From Flavobacteriales bacterium (GTDB lineage Bacteria > Bacteroidota > Bacteroidia > Flavobacteriales > Weeksellaceae), in assembly GCA_900770875.1 (NCBI GenBank), contig CAAGLV010000221.1, forward strand, positions 1 through 7,827: a DNA stretch of 7,827 nt, written 5' to 3'. A program made the translations under genes and the position numbers. This document shows positions 1 through 6,358 of the stretch, in pieces. Numbering within the stretch: position 1 is the first letter of the stretch; every line of letters starts with the position of its first letter. The notes below the pieces were generated by a model. It ran no database searches. It saw nothing but the letters and a program-made list of their open reading frames with translations, and had not been told where the DNA came from.

Positions 1-600
1 ACTCGCAAATGGATAGGTATTTAAACTGATGATTTCTTCACGAATGGCATCTTTAAACATTATGGCTAAAATGTTCAATGAATAACGAATGGTAGTGTTT
101 CCGTTTTTTAGTTTGTTGCTTAGGTAATTGACGTAATCATTTAAAGTGGTTACGGTAATATCATCAAAATAGATTTCGTTATGCCCGATGAACTCCTCGA
201 ATTTCTTAACGTAGTTTTTGTAATTCTTGTATGTTCTTGGAGATACACTACCTTTAATACGCTCACAACGCTCATAAGAGTACTCGAAAAAGTTTTTGAT
301 ATCTTTTCCTTTGATGGCTTCTTTTAGTCGCTTAGCGGAGATATTTCCACGCTTACGCTCGTTATCGGCAACCATTGCTTCTGCATCTGCTATCTTTTGA
401 GATAAGAAAGCATTCATTCTCGTTGAATTGGGATAATTGCGTTTTACTTTTTGTTTGACATCATCCCATTCGTTTTCTTTCAACTTTACTCCAGTTGCTA
501 TAAACTTTGTTTTACGATCCTTGATTAAACGGATATACAATGGACTGTGTCCTGTTTTATCTTCTTGGTTGGTGCGAAGTACTAATTTGATTGAAGCCAT
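1..600 (-). CDS. Tyrosine recombinase / phage-type integrase, N-terminal 200 residues (gene continues past the left edge)
   Basis: The minus-strand frame is open without a stop from ATG at 600-598 to position 1. It starts MASIKLVLRTNQEDKTG and has the layout of Bacteroidota mobile-element integrases. Residues 1 to about 85 form an arm-type DNA-binding domain (beta-rich start with LYIRLIKDRKTKFIATGVKL, then KENEWDD). Residues about 100-200 form the SAM-like core-binding domain (helices around FFEYSYERCERIKGSVSPRT, YKNYVKKFEEFIGH and TTLNDYVNYLSNKLKNGNTT). The catalytic domain with the R...HxxR...Y residues would lie outside the window, so activity cannot be judged. Such enzymes integrate and excise phages, conjugative elements and genomic islands. 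The sequence is less AT-rich than the genes to its right. The N-terminus does not resemble an integron IntI, which lacks this arm domain. The gene is transcribed away from the rest of the window. Confidence 0.93.
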   Translation of the reverse strand, partial: MASIKLVLRTNQEDKTGHSPLYIRLIKDRKTKFIATGVKLKENEWDDVKQKVKRNYPNSTRMNAFLSQKIADAEAMVADNERKRGNISAKRLKEAIKGKDIKNFFEYSYERCERIKGSVSPRTYKNYKNYVKKFEEFIGHNEIYFDDITVTTLNDYVNYLSNKLKNGNTTIRYSLNILAIMFKDAIREEIISLNTYPFAS

Positions 601-679
601 TGGATTTTGAATTATTGTTTAAAAATCTATTTTTATAAACGAATGCAAACAAGTGAAATATTTTTGTAACTTGCTGATG

Positions 680-730
680 CAAACGAATGTAACGTGATTC
701 TAAGGTACAACAATTGGTACAACAAATCAA
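680..730 (-). promoter_or_regulatory. Candidate Bacteroidota-type promoters of the integrase, overlapping a 12-bp tandem repeat
   Basis: Two overlapping candidates read toward the integrase. One has TTG at 730-728, a 20-bp spacer and TACCTTAG at 707-700. The other has TTG at 710-708, a 20-bp spacer and TTCGTTTG at 687-680. Each -7 box differs from TAnnTTTG at one fixed base. Both place the transcript start about 70-95 bases before the integrase ATG. The boxes were judged by eye; the second could be chance in such AT-rich DNA. Confidence 0.35.
704..727. repeat. Two tandem 12-bp repeats upstream of the integrase
   Basis: GGTACAACAATT (704-715) is followed directly by GGTACAACAAAT (716-727), a match of 11 of 12 bases. 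The spacing is about one helical turn, as expected for cooperative binding of a protein. The repeats overlap the proposed integrase promoter, so they could be a repressor or excisionase site or integrase arm-type sites. AAACGAATG also occurs twice nearby, at 637-645 and 681-689. Confidence 0.5.
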
Positions 731-765
731 GGATTTCAATGCGTTAGAGTACTTCAAATTGAAAC

Positions 766-781
766 TTTAACAATCGTTAAA
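766..781. repeat. Inverted repeat TTTAAC-AATC-GTTAAA
   Basis: A perfect 6-bp inverted repeat with a 4-base centre lies upstream of the integrase promoter candidates. A second short one, TTCAA-A-TTGAA, is at 753-763. Possible operator or recombinase core-type site; the arms are short and the role is open. Confidence 0.35.
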
Positions 782-802
782 CCCTTATAAATAGGCAATT
801 TA

Positions 803-820
803 GAGAAAAATAGTTTTCTC
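803..820. repeat. Stem-loop GAGAAAA-ATAG-TTTTCTC
   Basis: A 7-bp perfect stem with a 4-base loop is followed by an AT-rich run ending in TTTT (828-832). It may be a weak terminator or simply a small inverted repeat just before the attC-like element. No gene is visible ending here on the plus strand. Confidence 0.3.
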
Positions 821-833
821 ATATTATATTTTC

Positions 834-1020
834 TGATAACATCATATTTGCGAAAAACGGGCTGAAAGTAAACTTTCATCCCATTCTTTTCCAATCGCAA
901 AATTGCTTTTACAATAACATTCAAATAATTACGTTATATCAAAGCAATTTGCTCGAACGGACGAACTTGAGCTTTCGCTCAAATTCTTTCCCGTTCTTCG
1001 CAAATACCAAAACGTTAGCT
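834..1020 (+). repeat. attC-like branched inverted-repeat element (element A)
   Basis: The element runs from TGATAAC (834-840) to GTTAGCT (1014-1020), whose AAC and GTT ends can pair. Inside is a 16-bp stem, ATTTGCGAAAAACGGG (846-861) against CCCGTTCTTCGCAAAT (990-1005), with one non-pairing position. Within it sit three further hairpins: TGAAAG-TAAA-CTTTCA (863-878); GCAAAATTGCTTT (897-909) against AAAGCAATTTGC (941-952), with an ATAAC/GTTAT tip (914-918, 933-937); and TTGAGC-TTTC-GCTCAA (967-982). GTTAGCT fits the integron R'' consensus GTTRRRY at all but one base. At 187 bp it is longer than usual attC sites. The fold is plain in the sequence; recombination activity is inferred. Confidence 0.65.
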
Positions 1021-1042
1021 GTAATAGTTCCAAAACTCATGT

Positions 1043-1567
1043 ATGAACTTTATTCAAAGTATTTCAAATTTTATTTTAGAAAATTTAAGCACTAAAGATT
1101 TACCAAAAGTTGGAATCATTGCATTAAATGAACACATTGAATCTGAATCAATTTACATTCTTTCAGGAATGAATGAAAATGATAATTCATTTGAAATTTT
1201 ACAATATTTTGATAAAGCACTTGAAGAACTAAAAATTAATTTACCTGAAAAATTAGAAGCAGCCAAAATTCTTACCAAATATTATCTAAGAAAAATAATT
1301 CAAAATCCAGATAAAGCATATGAATTTATGTATAAATTAGATAATGAAGTATATAAACAGATAGATTGGAAAGAAAATGGACAAAAATATTTAGGCGAAG
1401 AACTAAATATTGAACATTTGTTTACTTGGTATCGTGAAATTCAAGATTGGAATGACAACAGAATGTTACTTTATTACAAAGAACTTCCAAGAGATGAACA
1501 ACGTATTAAATTCGAAGAAAATCTTGTTGAAGAAGCAAAAAAAACTCTAAAAAACAACTACAGCTAA
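1043..1567 (+). CDS. Unknown 174-aa protein in a cassette-like setting
   Basis: I do not recognise the family. The protein is soluble, acidic and rich in Glu, Lys, Asn and Ile, with no signal peptide, membrane helix or obvious catalytic motif. Residues from about 55 look mostly helical (for example YFDKALEELKINLPEKLEAA and KILTKYYLRKIIQNPDKAYE), and a Trp/Tyr-rich part (FTWYREIQDWNDN) lies near residue 130. The ATG at 1043 is chosen because the other nearby ATG (1039) is in another frame. The gene begins 22 bp after the GTTAGCT end of element A, and its TAA (1565-1567) lies inside the AGCTAAC (1562-1568) that opens element B. This tight fit between two recombination-like core sequences is how integron gene cassettes are built. 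It may be an immunity, antitoxin-like or stress cassette protein, but nothing in the sequence says which. Confidence 0.75.
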   Translation: MNFIQSISNFILENLSTKDLPKVGIIALNEHIESESIYILSGMNENDNSFEILQYFDKALEELKINLPEKLEAAKILTKYYLRKIIQNPDKAYEFMYKLDNEVYKQIDWKENGQKYLGEELNIEHLFTWYREIQDWNDNRMLLYYKELPRDEQRIKFEENLVEEAKKTLKNNYS

Positions 1568-1672
1568 CAAAGTATTTCGCTAAAAACGAACTAAAAATAA
1601 TAGTCCATTCATCAAATTTATTTTTACAATAACAATATTCTTAATTCGTTTTAATTAGATCAATTTGCTTAT
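1562..1672 (+). repeat. Decayed and truncated copy of the attC-like element (element B)
   Basis: Element B matches element A in order and spacing: AGCTAAC (1562) with TGATAAC (834); AAAAACG (1582-1588) with 853-859; CCATTC (1605-1610) with 881-886; TTTTACAATAACA (1622-1634) with 907-919; CAATTTGCT (1661-1669) with 945-953. It keeps an 8-bp stem, AAAACGAA (1583-1590) against TTCGTTTT (1645-1652), and a short ACTA/TAGT hairpin. Everything corresponding to A 954-1020, including the GTTAGCT end, is missing. The next gene begins at 1688, so B may have been cut by a deletion or fused to flanking DNA. Confidence 0.6.
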
Positions 1673-1687
1673 AAATAAGACTTAAAA

Positions 1688-2659
1688 ATGACGCCAGAGC
1701 TAAAAAAAATAGAGAAACAAATTAAGAAAACACATAAAATTGCCTTTACACCTCGATATACATCCAAATTTTGTACACAACTTTCCGAAAAAGCATTCTT
1801 TGCAATTACAAATCAAACATTCGAAAAGCTAAATTGGGACGTAATCTACGTAGATTTACATGCTATCGAAGCTAAACGAAAAAACAAAAGCTTAGGAATA
1901 ACTCAGTATACAGAATCCATTATTGTTACCTATAATCAAGGTAATGTAATGGTAAAAAGCGAATCTTTAGGAAACGAGTTTTGGGATAATGGACGAAATT
2001 CGAAACGAGTTCTTCTTTTTATTCACGTCTTTCAAGAAATTGAACAAAGTTATAATCCAGAAGAAATTATAGCACTCGAAAAACAACAAGAATCTAAAGA
2101 AAATTGGGACGATTATGTACTACCAACGCATTTACCTCAACCCAATTCTATTCGTAAATCTAACGTTGTCTTTCCTATTCTTACGGCTCTAATTACAGCT
2201 TTAATACTCGCTTTTATACTAGCAAAGATATCTTTAACAGGAAAATATATTATCTTTTTATTCGAATTTCTTGTTGGTTTAGCATTGGCCTATTCGCTAA
2301 AATTAGGCATTAAAATGGGCAACTATACAAATTTTAAAAATCTAAAAAACATCCTAATCCTAGCAATTTTAATTACGTTTATTGGCAATCAACTTTTTCA
2401 GTACAATATCATATTAACCGAAAATAATCTAGAAAGAATTGGCTTCTTAGCATTTCTGAAAATAAGGTTACAACAAGGTTTAACAATTAAATCTTTAAAT
2501 GTTGGATCAATAGGTTTAATAATTAGTTGGATTATACAACTAGGTTTAAGCTATTTTTTTTGGATATTTAAACTTAACACGCTATTTAATTTCGTACGTT
2601 ATACAAAAAATACCGACAGAAGTTATCGATTTCGCCATTTATCATTTTATAAAAGGTAA
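1688..2659 (+). CDS. Unknown 323-aa protein with a cytoplasmic N-terminal domain and four membrane helices
   Basis: I do not recognise the family. Residues 1 to about 155 form a soluble, charged domain (KKIEKQIKKTHKIAF start, a mixed beta/alpha pattern with LNWDVIYVDLHAIEAKRKNK and TYNQGNVMVKSESLGNEFW). The C-terminal half carries four hydrophobic segments at about 160-180, 187-208, 221-237 and 273-294, then a basic tail (YTKNTDRSYRFRHLSFYKR). There is no signal peptide, so the N-terminal domain is probably in the cytoplasm. The ATG at 1688 lies 16 bp after the end of element B, and no upstream in-frame start is apparent. The gene is not obviously linked to its neighbours, and no terminator is visible after it. 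The domain layout suggests a sensor or membrane-stress protein, but this is only a guess. Confidence 0.75.
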   Translation: MTPELKKIEKQIKKTHKIAFTPRYTSKFCTQLSEKAFFAITNQTFEKLNWDVIYVDLHAIEAKRKNKSLGITQYTESIIVTYNQGNVMVKSESLGNEFWDNGRNSKRVLLFIHVFQEIEQSYNPEEIIALEKQQESKENWDDYVLPTHLPQPNSIRKSNVVFPILTALITALILAFILAKISLTGKYIIFLFEFLVGLALAYSLKLGIKMGNYTNFKNLKNILILAILITFIGNQLFQYNIILTENNLERIGFLAFLKIRLQQGLTIKSLNVGSIGLIISWIIQLGLSYFFWIFKLNTLFNFVRYTKNTDRSYRFRHLSFYKR

Positions 2660-2667
2660 AAACGAGA

Positions 2668-2772
2668 ACCGAGTTAGCCACATTGGGTTGGAAAAACGAA
2701 CAAAATCAAAACGAAGTATTTGAAGCTATTGACGCTGTACAAGGTCATCAGGAAATGAACAGAACTACATAA
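2668..2772 (+). pseudogene. Possible C-terminal remnant of a lost gene
   Basis: A 34-codon frame without a start ends at TAA 2770-2772. It begins TELATLGWKNEQNQNEVFEA and ends AVQGHQEMNRTT. It looks protein-like: amphipathic helix pattern, two Gln-rich turns, and more GC in its codons than the intergenic DNA around it. It lies in a different frame from the preceding gene, whose stop is 8 bp before it. I do not recognise the parent family. It could be the tail of a gene removed by recombination, or a chance open frame. Confidence 0.3.
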
Positions 2773-2809
2773 AAAATCTGCTTAAAAATAGGTTTAAAAA
2801 AATGAATTA

Positions 2810-2832
2810 TTAATCATTTAACAAATGATTAA
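2810..2832. repeat. 10-bp perfect palindromic hairpin in the RNase H leader region
   Basis: TTAATCATTT (2810-2819) pairs exactly with AAATGATTAA (2823-2832) across a 3-base loop. It has almost no GC and no following T-tract, so it is a poor terminator. It lies about 110 bp upstream of the RNase H gene and could be an operator for the RNase H-helicase unit. In the rest of the gap (2773-2939) I find no convincing promoter; there is only an A/T run at about 2888-2901. Confidence 0.4.
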
Positions 2833-2939
2833 GATTACATCTAATAACTTTTAATTAAATTAGTTAGGAACAAAAATCGTTTATTCTATTTTTTTAAAAA
2901 AGAACATAAACAATTGTAATAACCTACAACCTACCTATT

Positions 2940-3683
2940 ATGAAAGCAGAAAATATTATTCCTAATGTAAATATTTATACAGATGGTGGCGCAGAACCAA
3001 ATCCGGGCAAAGGTGGATTTGGTGTAATTATGACATATAAAGAACATCGAAAAGAGTTTAGTGCAGGTTATTTAATGACAACAAATAACCGAATGGAATT
3101 AATGGGTGTAATTTTTAGTTTAGAGCAATTAAAAAAACCTTCTATTATTAATATCTATTCAGATTCAAAATATGTTATCGATGGCATAACAGAAGGTTGG
3201 GCTGAAAAATGGAAATCTAACAATTGGTTTAGAACACGTACCCAAAAAGCCGCTAATTATGATTTATGGGAAAAACTTTTAAATCTAATTTCTATACACA
3301 AAAGCGTTACTTTTAATTGGATAAAAGGACATAACGGACATCTTGAAAACGAAAGATGCGATCAATTAGCTAGTTTAGCACTAAATAGCGATCATCTTCT
3401 TGAAGACCTTGGTTACAACATAACTACAGAAGCAACAAATAATTTAGAAATTCCTCTTACAACAATAAATCAATCTAACAAAGGAAAAATCTTAAACGTA
3501 GGCGATAGTTGCAGAAAATGTAACACTTCTGTAATTAAGAAAAATAGAGTAAAAAAAGCAATAAAGCCAAATCAGAATTATTATTTCGCATATTACCTGC
3601 TTTGTCCTAACTGTAAAACAATATATAATATCGAAGAAGCAAAAAGATATTGTACAAATAATAACAATCAGCTTTTTTCTTAA
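2940..3683 (+). CDS. Ribonuclease HI with C-terminal zinc ribbon
   Basis: This is an RNase H type 1 enzyme, which cuts the RNA strand of RNA:DNA hybrids with two metal ions. All catalytic residues are visible: D15 (YTDGG), E53 (NNRMEL), D75 (YSDSKYV) and D141 (NERCDQLA), with the flexible-loop His H131 in KGHNGH. The basic-protrusion region is present (GWAEKWKSNNWFRTRTQKAA, 86-105). Bacterial RNase HI is usually about 150 residues; this one has 247. The extra part has a linker (about 150-187) and two CxxC pairs, C191/C194 and C222/C225, spaced like a zinc ribbon for nucleic acid or protein binding. The gene lies 63 bp before a helicase-nuclease in the same direction, suggesting joint function. 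The symbol rnhA is withheld because a separate housekeeping copy probably exists elsewhere. The family call is firm; the partnership is inferred. Confidence 0.93.
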   Translation: MKAENIIPNVNIYTDGGAEPNPGKGGFGVIMTYKEHRKEFSAGYLMTTNNRMELMGVIFSLEQLKKPSIINIYSDSKYVIDGITEGWAEKWKSNNWFRTRTQKAANYDLWEKLLNLISIHKSVTFNWIKGHNGHLENERCDQLASLALNSDHLLEDLGYNITTEATNNLEIPLTTINQSNKGKILNVGDSCRKCNTSVIKKNRVKKAIKPNQNYYFAYYLLCPNCKTIYNIEEAKRYCTNNNNQLFS

Positions 3684-3701
3684 AAAGTTGATTCATTTTT
3701 T
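3666..3701 (+). terminator. Weak intrinsic terminator or attenuator on the RNase H stop codon
   Basis: AATCAGCTTTTT (3666-3677) pairs with AAAAAGTTGATT (3682-3693) over a TCTT loop: 12 pairs, one of them G-U, followed by CATTTTTT. The stop codon TAA (3681-3683) overlaps the loop and right arm. The stem is AT-rich, so partial read-through into the helicase is likely. This would give less helicase than RNase H, and translating ribosomes reaching the stop would disturb the hairpin. Confidence 0.45.
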
Positions 3702-3746
3702 ATACTAAAATTACACTATAAAACAAACTGTAAATATTATCATACA

Positions 3747-6296
3747 ATGTCGCTTAAAAAAGAAACTATTTACATTAACGGGAATGATGTAACCGAAGAA
3801 GTTGAAAAATATTCGTTTAAAGGTGATAAATGTATTGTTGTCTTTAAAAACAGTAATAACGAATATGCATATTGTAAAACTAAAATTAAACGAACAAAAT
3901 TAAGTGATAAAAAAACGAACAATACTTTCAATTATTTAAAAGACATTGCTGCAACGGTTGGACTAAAAACAGAAGAAGGTGATAATATACTTTCTTTAAG
4001 TTTCAATAGTATCTCTACTATTCCTAAAAACTCTATTCTATCTCATTTTTTTAATGGAACTTTACCTTCGAGTAAAAAAGTAGCTCTAAAACAAGTTGTT
4101 TTTCCGTTTGGTTATAATTTAAGTCAATTAAATGCGGTTAACAATGTGTTTAATCATAATTTAAGCGTAATTGAAGGTCCTCCCGGAACTGGTAAAACAC
4201 AAACTATTCTTAATATTATTGCCAACGCCATTTTAAATGGACAGAGTGTCGCTGTTGTTTCAAATAATAACTCAGCGACAAAAAATGTTTATGAAAAGCT
4301 CGAAAAAAATGGAATTGAATTTATAGCCGCACTTCTTGGAAGTTCTCAAAATAAAAGGGACTTTATTAATTCACAAAAAGAAACTCCTGATTTATCTAAA
4401 TTTAGTCTCACTGATGCTAAGAAAGCAGAAATAGAAGAAAAAATTAGTTTAAATAGCTCTCAACTATCCGAAAACCTTAACAAAAAAAATGAATTAGCAG
4501 ATTTAAAATTACAGATTGAAAACCTAAAAACAGAATACGAGCATTTTAAACAAATTGATAATAATAAAATTGAAAATAACACCGTATTCAAAAAGAATAT
4601 TACATCAAAAAAAATACTTAAACTATGGTTTTCTCTTGAAAATACCGAAGAGAAAAGAAGAAAGCTAAACTTTATCCAAAAAATTATTTATCAGTTAAAA
4701 TACGGAATCAAGGATAAAGCATTTTATACAAAAACACTCGACGAAATGATTTCAATTTGTCAAGCGAAATATTATGCTACTAAAATTTATGAACTTTCAT
4801 ACAAAATCGAATTTTTAGAAAATTCGCTTAAAAATTTTGCATTCGACAATAAAATGGAAGAATATACAAATATGTCTATGCAACTTTTAAAAAACGAATT
4901 ATACAAAAGATACAAAAAGCAAAAACGCGCACTTTATTCCATTTCTGAACTTCGCAATAAATCGAATAAATTCATAAAAGATTATCCTGTTGTTATGAGT
5001 ACAACCTATTCTATAAAACAGTGTTTGTCTGATGATTTTATGTACGATTATGTAATTATTGACGAAGCCTCGCAAGTTGATTTAGTAACAGGTTCACTTG
5101 CATTATCTTGTGCAAAACGAGCCGTAATTGTTGGTGATATTAAGCAACTACCAAATGTGGTTGATACCGATACGCAAATTAAAACGGATAAAATTTTTAA
5201 TACTTATTCATTAAATAAAGCTTACTCTTATTCGACACATAGTATATTATCTTCTATTATAGAAATATTTCCGACTGTTCCAAAAACACTTTTAAAAGAA
5301 CACTATCGTTGCCATCCTAAAATCATCGAATTTTGTAACAAAAAATTTTATAACGACCAACTTATCATCCATACGACATACACAGATACACGCCAACCGC
5401 TTATTGTTTATAAAACAACACCTGGCAATCATGCAAGAAATCGAATAAACCAGAGACAAATAGATGTTATAGAACAAGAAATTATACCTAATGAAAAACT
5501 AGAAAATGTAGATTTAGGCATAGTTACACCATATCGAAATCAAACAAATGTATTACAAACTACATTTCAGGGAACAACGATAAAAGCAGATACTGTCGAT
5601 AAATTTCAAGGTAGAGAAAATGACGTTATCATACTTTCTACTGTTGATAACGAAATTACTGAATTTACAGATAATCCAAATCGTCTTAATGTTGCTATCT
5701 CCAGAGCTATTAAACAACTTATTTTGGTTGTAAATGAGAATGCAAGCGAAAAAGATAACAACATAACAGATTTAATAAAGTATATTGAGTATAATAATTT
5801 TTCTATTGTTAAGAGTGAATTAAATTCGATTTTTGATTTACTATATAATGGTTACGAAGAAGAACGAGCAAAATTTATTCAAAAATCAGGGCGAGTATCA
5901 GATTTCGATAGCGAAAATTTAATGTTTGGACTCATCAAAGATGTTTTAACTAAAGACAATTTTTCAAAGTATAAAGTTGTATTACATTATCCTTTTAAAC
6001 AGCTAATCAAAGATTTTTCTAAGCTAAACGAAGAAGAAAAAAAATATGTTTCGAATCAATCTACACATATAGATTTTTTAATTTACAATTCATTAGGCAA
6101 AATTCCTATACTTGCTATAGAAGTTGATGGTTTTAAATATCACAAAGACGGAACAAAACAAGCTGAGAGAGATAAACTAAAAGATAAAATATTAGCCAAA
6201 TATAATTTACCTATTTTACGTTTTAAAACAAACGGAAGCAACGAAAAAGAAAAACTAATTAAAAAATTAAACGAGTTACATAATGCTAAATATTAA
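3747..6296 (+). CDS. Upf1-like superfamily 1 helicase with C-terminal DUF2726-type nuclease-like domain
   Basis: The 849-aa protein has a beta-rich N-terminal domain (about 1-100), then an SF1 helicase core: a Q127 in SQLNAV, Walker A GPPGTGKT (144-151), Walker B DEASQ (439-443), motif III GDIKQLP (463-469), motif IV EHYRCHP (518-524), motif V VDKFQGREND (617-626) and motif VI RLNVAISRA (646-654). The DEAS box and VDKFQGRE are typical of the Upf1/AAA_11-AAA_12 branch. Between motifs I and II lie about 290 residues that include a coiled-coil-like stretch (about 224-270). The end (about 700-849) matches DUF2726: D776 in HIDFLIY, E792 and D794 in AIEVDGFKYH, then ERDKLKDKIL, a PD-(D/E)XK-like layout related to Vsr-type nucleases. 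It should move along and unwind nucleic acid and probably cut it. It is co-directional with the RNase H gene, followed by a strong terminator. Confidence 0.93.
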   Translation: MSLKKETIYINGNDVTEEVEKYSFKGDKCIVVFKNSNNEYAYCKTKIKRTKLSDKKTNNTFNYLKDIAATVGLKTEEGDNILSLSFNSISTIPKNSILSHFFNGTLPSSKKVALKQVVFPFGYNLSQLNAVNNVFNHNLSVIEGPPGTGKTQTILNIIANAILNGQSVAVVSNNNSATKNVYEKLEKNGIEFIAALLGSSQNKRDFINSQKETPDLSKFSLTDAKKAEIEEKISLNSSQLSENLNKKNELADLKLQIENLKTEYEHFKQIDNNKIENNTVFKKNITSKKILKLWFSLENTEEKRRKLNFIQKIIYQLKYGIKDKAFYTKTLDEMISICQAKYYATKIYELSYKIEFLENSLKNFAFDNKMEEYTNMSMQLLKNELYKRYKKQKRALYSISELRNKSNKFIKDYPVVMSTTYSIKQCLSDDFMYDYVIIDEASQVDLVTGSLALSCAKRAVIVGDIKQLPNVVDTDTQIKTDKIFNTYSLNKAYSYSTHSILSSIIEIFPTVPKTLLKEHYRCHPKIIEFCNKKFYNDQLIIHTTYTDTRQPLIVYKTTPGNHARNRINQRQIDVIEQEIIPNEKLENVDLGIVTPYRNQTNVLQTTFQGTTIKADTVDKFQGRENDVIILSTVDNEITEFTDNPNRLNVAISRAIKQLILVVNENASEKDNNITDLIKYIEYNNFSIVKSELNSIFDLLYNGYEEERAKFIQKSGRVSDFDSENLMFGLIKDVLTKDNFSKYKVVLHYPFKQLIKDFSKLNEEEKKYVSNQSTHIDFLIYNSLGKIPILAIEVDGFKYHKDGTKQAERDKLKDKILAKYNLPILRFKTNGSNEKEKLIKKLNELHNAKY

Positions 6297-6312
6297 CTTG
6301 TACCTACAAAAT

Positions 6313-6358
6313 AAATAATAACGAGCCGAAAGTAAACTTTCGGCTCGTTATTATTTTT
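6313..6358. terminator. Strong bidirectional-looking intrinsic terminator
   Basis: A perfect 20-bp stem (6313-6332 with 6337-6356) surrounds the loop TAAA. The core is GC-rich (CGAGCCGAAAG against CTTTCGGCTCG), and the stem ends in A-rich and T-rich flanks. It starts 17 bp after the helicase stop codon and ends the RNase H-helicase unit. The flanks would let it act in either direction. Its tip, GAAAGTAAACTTTC, is identical to the first hairpin of element A. Confidence 0.9.

Noticed and set aside
557..757. Minus-strand open frame overlapping the integrase start
   Set aside because: It is in a different frame from the integrase, overlaps its first codons and promoter region, and its product (Cys- and Asn-rich, no domain pattern) is not protein-like.
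601..833. A tRNA gene as the integration target next to the integrase
   Set aside because: No cloverleaf, T-loop or anticodon arm could be found on either strand in this gap.
1..1020. A classical integron (intI, attI, attC array)
   Set aside because: The integrase N-terminus has an arm-type domain of Bacteroidota mobile-element integrases, not the IntI layout, and no attI can be recognised. Only the attC-like part is supported.
834..1687. CRISPR array
   Set aside because: The two related elements are long, diverged inverted repeats flanking a gene, not short identical direct repeats with regular spacers, and no cas gene is present.
2940..3683. RNase H domain as part of a retroelement or reverse transcriptase
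   Set aside because: No reverse transcriptase domain or motif is present anywhere in the window, and the sequence is typical of stand-alone bacterial RNase HI.
5292..5477. Minus-strand 61-codon frame inside the helicase
   Set aside because: It lies wholly opposite helicase motif IV and the following core, which is clearly coding; it is an antisense shadow.
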